Source of the DNA: Syntrophaceae bacterium UBA2192 | Lineage (GTDB): Bacteria > Desulfobacterota > Syntrophia > Syntrophales > UBA2192 | Assembly (NCBI GenBank): GCA_002327315.1 | Contig: DCVI01000152.1 | Location: 1 to 46,033, forward strand | Length of the DNA: 46,033 bases | Direction: 5' to 3' | Part shown: positions 24,501 through 32,345 of the stretch, in pieces | How positions within the stretch are numbered: position 1 is the first letter of the stretch | Layout: each line of letters begins with the position of its first letter | Made by a program: the position numbers and the translations under genes | Notes under the pieces: generated by a model | What the model saw: only the letters and a program-made list of their open reading frames with translations | Told to the model about the DNA's origin: nothing | Databases searched by the model: none

Positions 24501-27121
24501 CTTTTGTTTTTGATTCGTTCCTTCCACTCCGCGATGAGGTTCATGGCCTCGATGGGGGTCAGCGCGTTGATGTCCGTGCCGGCGATCTCGCCCAGGACGA
24601 GGCTCTCGTCGTCGGCAAAGAGGCTGAGCTGCCCGGCCATCGGACGTTTTTCGCCCTTCTTGCGGCGCGCGAGCGTCGGCATGCCGACCTCGTCGAGCTC
24701 CCCCTTCTCGAGGTTTTCCAGCACCTCCTTCGCCCGCCCGATGACCTCGTCGGGCACGCCGGCAAGCCTCGCCACCTGGATGCCGTAGCTGCGGTTCGTC
24801 GCCCCTTTCATGATCTTGCGCAGGAAGATGATCCTCTCTCCCCACTCCTTGACGGCGATGTAGTAGTTAGCGACCCCTTCGCGCGTGAGCGACAGTTCCG
24901 TAAGCTGGTGGTAGTGCGTGGCAAAAAGGGTCCTCGACCCGAGATTCGCCGCGTCATGGATGTGTTCGGCCACGGCCCAGGCGATGCTCAGCCCGTCGAA
25001 GGTGCTCGTCCCCCTTCCCACCTCGTCCAGCAGGATGAGGCTCCGGGGAGTCGCGTTCCGGAGGATGTTGGCGACCTCGGTCATCTCCACCATGAAGGTG
25101 CTCTGGCCCTTGGCCAGGATGTCGCCGGCGCCCACGCGGGTAAAGACCCGGTCCACAAGGCCCACGCGCGCCTCGGCGGCCGGGACGAAACTCCCCATCT
25201 GGGCGAGAATGACGATGTGGGCGACCTGCCGGATGTACGTGGACTTGCCCGCCATGTTGGGCCCCGTGATGATCAGGAGGCGGTTGCCGCTGCAATCCAG
25301 GTGCACGTCGTTGGGTACGAAGCCCTCGGCAAGGGGCATCCGCTCCACCACGGGGTGTCGGCCGTCGCGGATCTCGATGGCATCGCCGTCGTCGATGGCG
25401 GGGCGGCAGTAGTTGTACTTCTCGGCCACCTCGGCAAGGGAGGCCGTCGCGTCGAGATCGGCCAGGGCCGAGGCGCTCTTCTGGATGCGCCGGATCTCGA
25501 CGGCGATGCGCTCGCGGATCTCGACGAACAGCTCGTACTCCCGCTCCCGCCGCTTCTCCTCGGCGTGGAGCACCGTCTGCTCGTACTCCTTGAGCTCCTC
25601 GTTGATGTAGCGCTCGGCATTCACGAGGGTCTGCTTGCGGATGTACTCGGCGGGGACGGCCGCCGTCTGGGATTTCGTCACCTCGATGTAGTAGCCGAAG
25701 ACGTTGTTGAAGCCCACGCGGAGGCTTGCGATGCCCGTGCGCTGCCGCTCCTTCTCCTCGAGGGCGGCGATCCACGACTTCCCGTCGCGCGATATGGACA
25801 GGATCCGGTCGAGCTCGGCGTCGTAGCCCTCCCGGATGATCCCCCCCTCGCGCAGCGTCAGCGGCGGATCGTCGACGATGGAGCGCTCGAGCCAATCGAG
25901 GATCTCCGGCATCTCGTCGATCCCCTCGCGCAGGGCCGCGATCCTGGGGGCCTCGACTGCGGCCAGGAGCTGCCTGAGCCCCGGGAGCACCCGAAGAGAG
26001 CTTCGCAGGGCCGCAAGGTCCCGTCCGTTGGCCACCCCGATGGAGATGCGCCCCCCGAGGCGCTCCATGTCGTAGAGCCCCGAGAGGGCCCTGCGCAGAT
26101 CCGAGCGCAGCAAGTGCCCCTCGCGGATCTCGGCGACGGCAGAGAGCCTCTCGCGGATCGTCGCCACGTCGAGAAGGGGATAGGACAGCCACCCGCGCAG
26201 CCTGCGGCCCCCCATGGCGGTCATGGTCTCGTCGAGAACGTGGAAGAGCGTTCCCTCGCGGGTCCCCCCCTGCGTCGTGGCAAAAAGCTCCAGGTTCCGC
26301 TTTGCCGTCTCGTCGAGGATGAGGAAGTTCTCCGTGCGATACCGGGTGATGTCGTTGATGTGCCCGGGGCGCTCCTTCTGGGTCTCTTGTACGTAGCGAA
26401 GCACCGCCCCCGCTGCGGCGATCAGGGCCGCGCATCGCTCGGGCTCGAGCTTTGCGATCGCCTCGGCGGAGAAATGCTCGCCGAGGATGCCGAGTGCGGC
26501 TGCATGATCGAACCAGTCCCGCGGGAAGCGGTTGATCGCGCAATCCGCGAGCTCCCGCGTGAGAATCGTCTCCAGCACCGCATCCTTGAGGTTCTCCTCC
26601 AGGACGATCTCCCGGAAGCCATGGCGGATCACCTCGTCGATGAAGAAGTTGCGGTCCGCAACCTCTGTGACCCGGAACTCGCCCGTGGAGATGTCCAGGA
26701 AGGCAAGCCCGAACCCCTCGCCGCGAACGGCAATGCCGGCCAGGAAGTTGTTCTGCTTGGCCTCCAGGTTGTCGGGGTCGACGACGAGCCCCGGGGTGAT
26801 CACGCGCACCACCTCGCGCTTCACGATCCCCTTGGCGAAACGGGGGTCCTCCATCTGCTCGCAGATGGCCACCTTGTGGCCCTTCCCGATGAGTTTCGCA
26901 ATGTAGGACGACGCGGCGTGCCAGGGGAACCCGCACAGCGGGACGCTGTCCTCCCTGCCCTTGTCGCGTGAGGTCAGCGTAATCTCCAGCACCTTCGAGG
27001 CCAGAACGGCGTCCTCGAAGAACATCTCGTAGAAATCGCCCATGCGGAAAAAGAGGATGCAGTCGGGGTAGCGGGCCTTGATCTCGAGATACTGCCGCAT
27101 GGCGGGCGTGAGAGAACTCAT
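24497..27121 (-). CDS. mutS: DNA mismatch repair protein MutS
   Basis: 874 residues, a normal MutS1 length. Domain I holds the mismatch-probing F-x-E in GDFYEMF (F30, E32). The connector and clamp domains follow, then the ATPase with Walker A TGPNMAGKST near residue 620 and LLDEVGRGTSTFDG (Walker B/signature). A C-terminal beta-clamp or tetramerisation-type tail is present. The ATG at 27121 overlaps the stop of the upstream membrane-protein gene (ATGA). MutS recognises base mismatches and small loops and recruits MutL; mutL is not in this window. Confidence 0.97.
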   Translation of the reverse strand: MSSLTPAMRQYLEIKARYPDCILFFRMGDFYEMFFEDAVLASKVLEITLTSRDKGREDSVPLCGFPWHAASSYIAKLIGKGHKVAICEQMEDPRFAKGIVKREVVRVITPGLVVDPDNLEAKQNNFLAGIAVRGEGFGLAFLDISTGEFRVTEVADRNFFIDEVIRHGFREIVLEENLKDAVLETILTRELADCAINRFPRDWFDHAAALGILGEHFSAEAIAKLEPERCAALIAAAGAVLRYVQETQKERPGHINDITRYRTENFLILDETAKRNLELFATTQGGTREGTLFHVLDETMTAMGGRRLRGWLSYPLLDVATIRERLSAVAEIREGHLLRSDLRRALSGLYDMERLGGRISIGVANGRDLAALRSSLRVLPGLRQLLAAVEAPRIAALREGIDEMPEILDWLERSIVDDPPLTLREGGIIREGYDAELDRILSISRDGKSWIAALEEKERQRTGIASLRVGFNNVFGYYIEVTKSQTAAVPAEYIRKQTLVNAERYINEELKEYEQTVLHAEEKRREREYELFVEIRERIAVEIRRIQKSASALADLDATASLAEVAEKYNYCRPAIDDGDAIEIRDGRHPVVERMPLAEGFVPNDVHLDCSGNRLLIITGPNMAGKSTYIRQVAHIVILAQMGSFVPAAEARVGLVDRVFTRVGAGDILAKGQSTFMVEMTEVANILRNATPRSLILLDEVGRGTSTFDGLSIAWAVAEHIHDAANLGSRTLFATHYHQLTELSLTREGVANYYIAVKEWGERIIFLRKIMKGATNRSYGIQVARLAGVPDEVIGRAKEVLENLEKGELDEVGMPTLARRKKGEKRPMAGQLSLFADDESLVLGEIAGTDINALTPIEAMNLIAEWKERIKNKS

Positions 27122-27552
27122 TCCCAGCGCTCCCCCTTCTTCTCGAGGTCGATCGCCCCGGGGCCGCTGCGGCGGGGGCCTCCGGAACTTCCGGGGCTGC
27201 CGGGAGAGCCGCGGTCGGCGATGAGGCTGCTGAGCAACCAGTTCACGACGCTGATGATGACGGCCCCGAGGACGGCAGGCCAGAAACCGTGGACGTCGAA
27301 ACCCGATATGAGCGCCGAGGCGATCTTCAGCAGTACCGCGTTGATGACGAAAGTGAAGAGCCCCAATGTCAAAATATTGACGGGCAGGGTCAGGATGATC
27401 AGGAGGGGCTTGAAAAAGACGTTCAGAAACCCCAGGATCGCCGCGGCGAAGAAAGCGGCCCAGAAACCGGTCACGACGATCCCGTCGACGAGGTAGGCCG
27501 CCGCAAGGATCGCCGCCGTGAGAATCAGCCAGCGGATCAGGATACGCGCCAT
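27118..27552 (-). CDS. Phage-holin-4-like small membrane protein (YvlD type)
   Basis: 144 residues from the ATG at 27552. A second ATG two codons upstream is only one base from the AAGGAGG ribosome site, too close to be used. Four hydrophobic helices are separated by short turns, including GFLNVFFKPLLIILTLPVNILTLG in two adjoining pieces, the hallmark of the Phage_holin_4_2/YvlD family of bacterial membrane proteins. Despite the name, members are chromosomal and there is no prophage context here. The C-terminus is a Gly/Ser/Pro/Arg-rich cytoplasmic tail. It is translationally coupled to mutS. Its function is unknown. Confidence 0.8.
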   Translation of the reverse strand: MARILIRWLILTAAILAAAYLVDGIVVTGFWAAFFAAAILGFLNVFFKPLLIILTLPVNILTLGLFTFVINAVLLKIASALISGFDVHGFWPAVLGAVIISVVNWLLSSLIADRGSPGSPGSSGGPRRSGPGAIDLEKKGERWE

Positions 27553-27678
27553 GATCATCCCTCCTTCGGTATTCAGACGCTTTTAGCACGCTTCGGCTTT
27601 TTTTTCATCCCCCGGGCGGGGTCGCGGGAAAAACTTGGAAAAAGAACGGGAAAGCGCCGGGTTACAAATTTTTCACCG

Positions 27679-27707
27679 TTGCACAATTGCCCTTTGGACG
27701 CTATGAT
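27679..27707 (+). promoter_or_regulatory. Sigma-70-type promoter of the aconitase gene
   Basis: The -35 TTGCAC (27679-27684) and -10 TATGAT (27702-27707) are separated by exactly 17 bases. Transcription would begin near 27714, about 26 bases before the GTG start codon. It is the clearest housekeeping promoter in the window. Confidence 0.75.
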
Positions 27708-27739
27708 GCAAAATCGCTAAAGGCAAGGAAAGAAAGACC

Positions 27740-29680
27740 GTGGGAAAAACCATCACGCAGAAACTCATCGAGGCCCATCTCGTCTCGGGGCGGATCGAGG
27801 CCGGCAGCGAAATCGGCATCCGCATCGACCAGACGCTCACCCAGGACGCCACGGGCACCATGGCCTACCTGCAGTTCGAGGCCTTGGGGATCGACCGCGT
27901 GCGCAACGAGCTCGCGATGAGCTACATCGACCACAACACGATCCAGATCGGCTTCGAGAACGCCGACGACCACCGCTACCTGCAGTCCGTGGCGCGCCGC
28001 TACGGCATCCGGCTCTCGAGGGCCGGAAACGGTATCTGCCACCAGGTCCACCTGGAGCGCTTCGGAAAGCCCGCAAAGACGCTACTCGGCTCCGACAGCC
28101 ACACCTCCACCTGCGGGGCCCTGGGCATGCTTGCCATCGGCGCGGGCGGCCTCGACGTGGCGCTCGCCATGGCCGGCGAGCCGTTCTTCCTCACCTGCCC
28201 GAAGGTGACCCGGGTCAACCTCACGGGAAAACTCCCCCCCTGGGTCTCTGCCAAGGACGTGATCCTGAAGCTCCTGGAGATCTTCACGACGAAGGGCAAC
28301 GTGGGCCATATCTTCGAGTATGGAGGCGAGGGTCTGGAAACACTCACGGTACCCGAGCGGGCCACCATCGCCAACATGGGGGCCGAACTGGGACTGACCA
28401 CCTCCGTATTCCCGAGCGACACGATGACGCGGCGCTTCCTGGCGGCCGAGGCACGACAGGCAGACTGGGTGGAGCTTGCGGCCGACCCCGATGCCGAATA
28501 CGTAAAGGTCGTCGACATCGAATTAGCGGAGCTCGTCCCCCTGGCGGCCCGGCCTCACAGCCCCGACAACATCGGCACCGTGCGGGAACTCTCGGGGATC
28601 CCCGTAGACCAGGTCTGCATCGGAAGCTGCACAAACTCCTCGTACCGGGAACTTGCCACGGTGGCCCGGATCCTGCGCGGCAGGATCGCCCATCCCCGCG
28701 TGAGCTTCATCGTCACGCCCGGTTCCCGGCAGGTCCTGGAGAACCTGGCCCGTGACGGCTACCTGGCCGATCTTCTCTGCGCCGGGGTGCGGATCACGGA
28801 GAGCACCTGCGGTTTCTGCATCGGCGGCAGCCACAGCCCCGGCTCGAAGGGGGTGTCGCTTCGCACCTCGAACCGCAACTTCTACGGCCGCTCGGGGACG
28901 GAGGACGCCGAGGTCTACCTGGTGAGCCCCGAGACGGCTGCCGCAGCCGTCGTGAAGGGGGTTTTCACGGACCCGCGCGATCTCGGCATGGACTACCCCG
29001 CCGTCGACATGCCGGAGAGCTTCCGCGTCGACGACTGCATGATTCTCGAGCCGGCGCCGCCGGAAAAGGCCGCCGATCTCGAGATCGTCCGGGGGCCCAA
29101 CATCGGCGATCCGCCTCAGAACGGGCCCATGCCCGAGCACCTCCACGGCGAGGTGACCATCAAGGTGGGCGACAAGATCACGACGGACCACATCATGCCC
29201 GCCGGGGCCCGGATGAAGTACCGCTCCAACATCCGCAGGTATGCCGATTTCGTCTTTGAAGGCCTGGACCCCACCTTCCCCGCGAGGGCGGCGAAGATCC
29301 GCGACAAAGGCAATCACAACATCGTCGTGGCGGGACTCTCCTACGGCCAGGGCTCCTCGCGGGAGCACGCGGCGCTTTGCCCCATGTACCTGGGAGTCAA
29401 GGCCGTCATTGCAAAGAGCTTCGAGCGGATCCACACGGCGAATCTGATCAACTTCGGGATCATCCCGCTTGTGTTCGAAAGCGACTCCGAGTACAACCTC
29501 CTCGACCAGGGCGACAGCCTCGAGATCCCGGAGATCCGGAAGGCCCTCCAGTCAGGGGCCCCCCTGACAATCCGGAACCTTACCAAGGGCCGCAGCCTCA
29601 CCGTCGTCTGCACGCTCTCGGAGAGGCAGCAACGGATCCTGCTGGCAGGCGGGGCACTGAACATGGTGAAAGCAAAATGA
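27740..29680 (+). CDS. Aconitate hydratase (single-chain, about 646 residues)
   Basis: Interconverts citrate and isocitrate using a [4Fe-4S] cluster. The three cluster cysteines are visible as GSCTN (C297) and STCGFC (C357, C360). Substrate-binding words include DQTLTQDATGT, GSDSHTSTCGALG, TTDHIMPAG and GLSYGQGSSREHAAL. At 646 residues it is shorter than AcnA (about 890) and belongs to the compact type with the swivel domain at the C-terminus. The start is GTG at 27740 after an A/G-rich ribosome site. The isocitrate dehydrogenase gene follows after a heptamer-array spacer, so the pair covers citrate to 2-oxoglutarate. Confidence 0.95.
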   Translation: MGKTITQKLIEAHLVSGRIEAGSEIGIRIDQTLTQDATGTMAYLQFEALGIDRVRNELAMSYIDHNTIQIGFENADDHRYLQSVARRYGIRLSRAGNGICHQVHLERFGKPAKTLLGSDSHTSTCGALGMLAIGAGGLDVALAMAGEPFFLTCPKVTRVNLTGKLPPWVSAKDVILKLLEIFTTKGNVGHIFEYGGEGLETLTVPERATIANMGAELGLTTSVFPSDTMTRRFLAAEARQADWVELAADPDAEYVKVVDIELAELVPLAARPHSPDNIGTVRELSGIPVDQVCIGSCTNSSYRELATVARILRGRIAHPRVSFIVTPGSRQVLENLARDGYLADLLCAGVRITESTCGFCIGGSHSPGSKGVSLRTSNRNFYGRSGTEDAEVYLVSPETAAAAVVKGVFTDPRDLGMDYPAVDMPESFRVDDCMILEPAPPEKAADLEIVRGPNIGDPPQNGPMPEHLHGEVTIKVGDKITTDHIMPAGARMKYRSNIRRYADFVFEGLDPTFPARAAKIRDKGNHNIVVAGLSYGQGSSREHAALCPMYLGVKAVIAKSFERIHTANLINFGIIPLVFESDSEYNLLDQGDSLEIPEIRKALQSGAPLTIRNLTKGRSLTVVCTLSERQQRILLAGGALNMVKAK

Positions 29681-29708
29681 AGGCTACAGGCTGCAGGCCA
29701 CAGACAAA
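29681..29708 (+). repeat. Heptamer array, left arm, after the aconitase gene
   Basis: Units AGGCTAC, AGGCTGC, AGGCCAC, AGACAAA, starting on the base after the TGA stop. Opposed to the arm at 29737. Confidence 0.75.
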
Positions 29709-29736
29709 AGAGAAGACTGTCACAAACCTCTATTAG

Positions 29737-29764
29737 AGCCTGTAACCTGTTGCCTGTGGCCTTA
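29737..29764 (-). repeat. Heptamer array, right arm, before the isocitrate dehydrogenase gene
   Basis: Units AGCCTGT, AACCTGT, TGCCTGT, GGCCTTA, close to the reverse complement of the arm at 29681. The two arms could fold into a long imperfect hairpin in the aconitase-IDH transcript. Confidence 0.75.
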
Positions 29765-29794
29765 TCGTAGGTATCAGTGATCGGGAGGAGACGG

Positions 29795-31051
29795 ATGGGA
29801 TCGATGAAAATCGTGGTGAATACTCCGCTGGTGGAGATGGACGGCGACGAGATGACGCGCATCATGTGGGCCCTGGTGAAGGAGAAGCTCCTCCTCCCGT
29901 GGCTCGACATGAAACTGGAGTATTACGACCTGCACGTGAAGCACCGCGACGACACGGACGACCGGGTCACCGTCGATGCTGCGAAGGCCATCATGCAATA
30001 CGGCGTGGGCGTCAAATGCGCCACGATCACCCCCAACCAGGACCGCGTCGCCGAGTATAGCCTCAAGCAGATGTGGAAAAGCCCCAACGGGACCATCCGG
30101 GCCATGCTCGACGGGACCGTCTTCCGCAAGCCCATCTTCGTGAAGAACATCCGGCCCTTCGTGACCACCTGGAAGCGGCCCATCCTCATCGGCCGGCACG
30201 CCTACGGAGACGTCTACGACAACTCCGAGATGGCCATCCCCTGCGCGGGGACGGCGGTGCTCATGTTCACGCCCGCCCCGGGGGGTGCGGCGGCCTGGCA
30301 GAAGATTGCCGACTTCAAGGGACCGGGAATCCTGCAGGGAATCCACAACACCGACGAGTCGATCCTGAATTTCGCCAGGGCATGCTTTGCCTGCGCCCTC
30401 GACGAGAAGATCGACCTGTGGTTCAGCACGAAGGACACCGTCTCCAAGATTTACGATGCCCGGTTCCGGGACATCTTCCAGCAGGAGTACGAGGCGAACT
30501 GGAAGGGGAAGTTCGAGGCGGCTCGAATCGAGTACTTCTTCACCCTCATCGACGACGCGGCGGCGCGGGTCATCCGCTCCGAGGGGGGCTTCCTCTGGGC
30601 GCTGAAAAACTACGACGGCGACGTCATGTCGGATCTCGTCGCGGCGGCAAGCGGCAGCCTTGCCATGATGACCTCCGTCCTCATCTCGCCGAAGAGGTGC
30701 TTCGAGTACGAGGCGGCCCACGGCACCGTTCAGCGCCACTACTACAAGCACCTCAAGGGCGAGGAGACCTCGACGAACTCCATGGCCCTGATCTTTGCCT
30801 GGACGGGAGGCCTGCGCAAGCGGGGCGAGATGGACGGCACCCCCGATGTCATCCGCTTCGCCGACATTCTCGAGCAGGCGGCCCTGCGAACGGTGGAGGC
30901 GGGCATCATGACGGGCGACCTGCTGGCCGTGGCCCGCAAGAGTGCGAAGAACCGCAAGGTCAGCACGGAAGGGTTCATCGACGCGATCGCGGAGAGGCTG
31001 CAGCGCAGCCTCGGGCGCAAGCGCCCTGCAGGAGAGAAGTTGAGAGGGTAA
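29795..31051 (+). CDS. NADP-dependent isocitrate dehydrogenase, eukaryote-like type
   Basis: 418 residues from the ATG at 29795, five bases after GGAGGAG; a GTG at 29777 in the same frame lacks a ribosome site. Oxidative decarboxylation of isocitrate to 2-oxoglutarate. The sequence follows the homodimeric eukaryotic-type IDH and not E. coli Icd: VEMDGDEMTRI, VKCATITPNQ, MWKSPNGTIR, IGRHAYGD and AAHGTVQRHY. The Arg-His after GTV matches the residues that bind the NADP 2'-phosphate in mammalian IDH1/2, so NADP preference is expected. The last residues and TAA stop (EKLRG) lie inside a heptamer array. Confidence 0.93.
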   Translation: MGSMKIVVNTPLVEMDGDEMTRIMWALVKEKLLLPWLDMKLEYYDLHVKHRDDTDDRVTVDAAKAIMQYGVGVKCATITPNQDRVAEYSLKQMWKSPNGTIRAMLDGTVFRKPIFVKNIRPFVTTWKRPILIGRHAYGDVYDNSEMAIPCAGTAVLMFTPAPGGAAAWQKIADFKGPGILQGIHNTDESILNFARACFACALDEKIDLWFSTKDTVSKIYDARFRDIFQQEYEANWKGKFEAARIEYFFTLIDDAAARVIRSEGGFLWALKNYDGDVMSDLVAAASGSLAMMTSVLISPKRCFEYEAAHGTVQRHYYKHLKGEETSTNSMALIFAWTGGLRKRGEMDGTPDVIRFADILEQAALRTVEAGIMTGDLLAVARKSAKNRKVSTEGFIDAIAERLQRSLGRKRPAGEKLRG

Positions 31052-31068
31052 GAAGGTAAGAGGGTGAG
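31034..31068 (+). repeat. Heptamer array over the isocitrate dehydrogenase stop codon
   Basis: Units GAGAAGT, TGAGAGG, GTAAGAA, GGTAAGA, GGGTGAG. The IDH stop TAA (31049-31051) lies inside the third unit. Related words occur at 20465-20499. Confidence 0.75.
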
Positions 31069-31089
31069 AAAGAACGGGAACGACCTCTT

Positions 31090-31138
31090 CGCCTTTAGCC
31101 TTTAGCCATTTGCCATACGCCCTATGCCATTAGCCGAT
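31090..31138 (+). repeat. Heptamer array running into the rlmN start codon
   Basis: Seven units: CGCCTTT, AGCCTTT, AGCCATT, TGCCATA, CGCCCTA, TGCCATT, AGCCGAT. The rlmN ATG (31124-31126) straddles the fifth and sixth units, so its first five codons come from the array. It shares CCCTATGCCAT with the array at 37776. Confidence 0.85.
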
Positions 31139-32170
31139 TTGAAAAACATGACATTGGAGGAGATCGAGGCCTTCGTGGCCGAGCTCGGGAAGGAGAAATT
31201 CCGGGCCCGGCAGATCATGAAGTGGATCTACCAGCAGGGGGCTTCCTCCTTCGAGGCCATGACGAACCTCTCGAAGGAGTTCCGGGCCGACATGGAAAAG
31301 CGGGCCCGGATCGGCAATCTCGAAATCGTCCGGACGCAGAGCTCCGAAGACACGACAAAGAAGATCCTCTTTCGCCTCGAGGACGGCCTTCTGATCGAAA
31401 GCGTCCTCATCCCGGGCGCGAGCCACTGGACGCTTTGTCTCTCCACACAGGCGGGCTGCAAGATGGGCTGCGCCTTCTGCTTTACGGCAAAATCGGGGTT
31501 CACGCGCAACCTTCGCCCCTCGGAGATCGTCGACCAGATCGTCCAGGCGAAGTTCCGCACCGAGGAAGGCCCCGGGATCAACAACCTCGTCCTCATGGGG
31601 ATGGGCGAGCCCCTGGACAACTACGACAACGTCTTGAAAGCCATCGCCATCATCAGCTCTGACTACGGGCTTGCGCTCACGGCTCGAAGGATCACCCTGT
31701 CGACCTGCGGCCTCGCCCCCGCAATCGAGCGGCTCGGTCAGGATTCGGCGGTGAATCTCGCCGTCTCCCTCAATGCCCCCGATGATACCCGGCGCAACGA
31801 GCTCATGCCGATCAACCGCAAATACCCCATCGAGGCCATTATCAAGGCCTGCCGGACCTACCCCATGCCGAAGCGGCGGCGCATCACCTTCGAGTACATC
31901 CTCATCGCCGGTGTGAACGACTCGCCCGCCGACGCAAAGCTGCTCGTCCGGACCTTCGGGAACCTGCGCTGCAAGTTCAATCTGATCCTCTTCAACGAGT
32001 ATCCCGGCTCTCCCTTCAAGGCGCCCACGGCCAAGGCCGTCGAGGCCTTCCAGAAGGTCCTCGTGGACCACCGCATCACGGCCGTCGTCCGGCAGAGCCG
32101 CGGCAAGGACATCCTCGCCGCCTGCGGCCAGCTCTCGGGAAGACACCGGGAGGAAGAAGCAGGCGACTAG
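31124..32170 (+). CDS. rlmN: Dual-specificity RNA methyltransferase RlmN
   Basis: 348 residues. A radical-SAM enzyme that methylates C2 of A2503 in 23S rRNA and of A37 in some tRNAs. The [4Fe-4S] motif is C-x3-C-x2-C in GCKMGCAFCF near residue 110. The N-terminal LKNMTLEEIEAFVAELG helix and RARQIMKWIY are family-typical, and the methyl-carrying Cys is in the C-terminal ILAACGQLSG. The chosen ATG lies within a tandem-repeat array with no good ribosome site; an internal ATG at 31148 (MTLEEIEAF) is an alternative, but homologues usually include the LKN residues before it. The TAG stop again falls inside a heptamer array. Confidence 0.95.
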   Translation: MPLADLKNMTLEEIEAFVAELGKEKFRARQIMKWIYQQGASSFEAMTNLSKEFRADMEKRARIGNLEIVRTQSSEDTTKKILFRLEDGLLIESVLIPGASHWTLCLSTQAGCKMGCAFCFTAKSGFTRNLRPSEIVDQIVQAKFRTEEGPGINNLVLMGMGEPLDNYDNVLKAIAIISSDYGLALTARRITLSTCGLAPAIERLGQDSAVNLAVSLNAPDDTRRNELMPINRKYPIEAIIKACRTYPMPKRRRITFEYILIAGVNDSPADAKLLVRTFGNLRCKFNLILFNEYPGSPFKAPTAKAVEAFQKVLVDHRITAVVRQSRGKDILAACGQLSGRHREEEAGD

Positions 32171-32192
32171 TGGCTAGTGGTTTGTGGCTAGT
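32165..32192 (+). repeat. Heptamer array over the rlmN stop codon
   Basis: Units GACTAGT, GGCTAGT, GGTTTGT, GGCTAGT. The rlmN TAG stop (32168-32170) is inside the first unit. This word family appears only here in the window. Confidence 0.75.
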
Positions 32193-32231
32193 GCAAAAAG
32201 AAGCAAAAGAGGGATTCGGGAATCTGCAGTA

Positions 32232-32315
32232 GGAAACTGGGTATTGGGTACTGGGTATTACCAATTACCAATTCCCAGTTACCAACCAGTTACTAATTCC
32301 CAATACCCAATTCCT
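32232..32315. repeat. Double-armed heptamer array upstream of the crotonase gene
   Basis: Twelve consecutive 7-base units: GGAAACT, GGGTATT, GGGTACT, GGGTATT, then ACCAATT, ACCAATT, CCCAGTT, ACCAACC, AGTTACT, AATTCCC, AATACCC, AATTCCT. The period is kept across the whole 84 bases, while the words invert (GGGTATT against AATACCC). The same family recurs at 43755-43831. Confidence 0.88.
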
Positions 32316-32345
32316 GCCGCCGTTGGCGGCAACGGGAGGAAAGCC

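Noticed and set aside
24020..26971. Very long plus-strand open frame opposite mutS
   Set aside because: Mirror frame of a GC-rich gene; the product is Arg/Pro/Leu/Asp-rich with no family pattern, while the minus strand encodes an unmistakable MutS.
27118..27552. Prophage holin
   Set aside because: The family name is historical; no phage genes are nearby and the gene is coupled to mutS.
27122..27589. N-terminal extension fusing 156 residues to MutS
   Set aside because: It reads through the upstream membrane-protein gene in another frame; MutS starts at 27121 with an ATGA overlap.
32232..32315. CRISPR-like array
   Set aside because: Units are 7 bases with no spacers between them and no cas genes are nearby.
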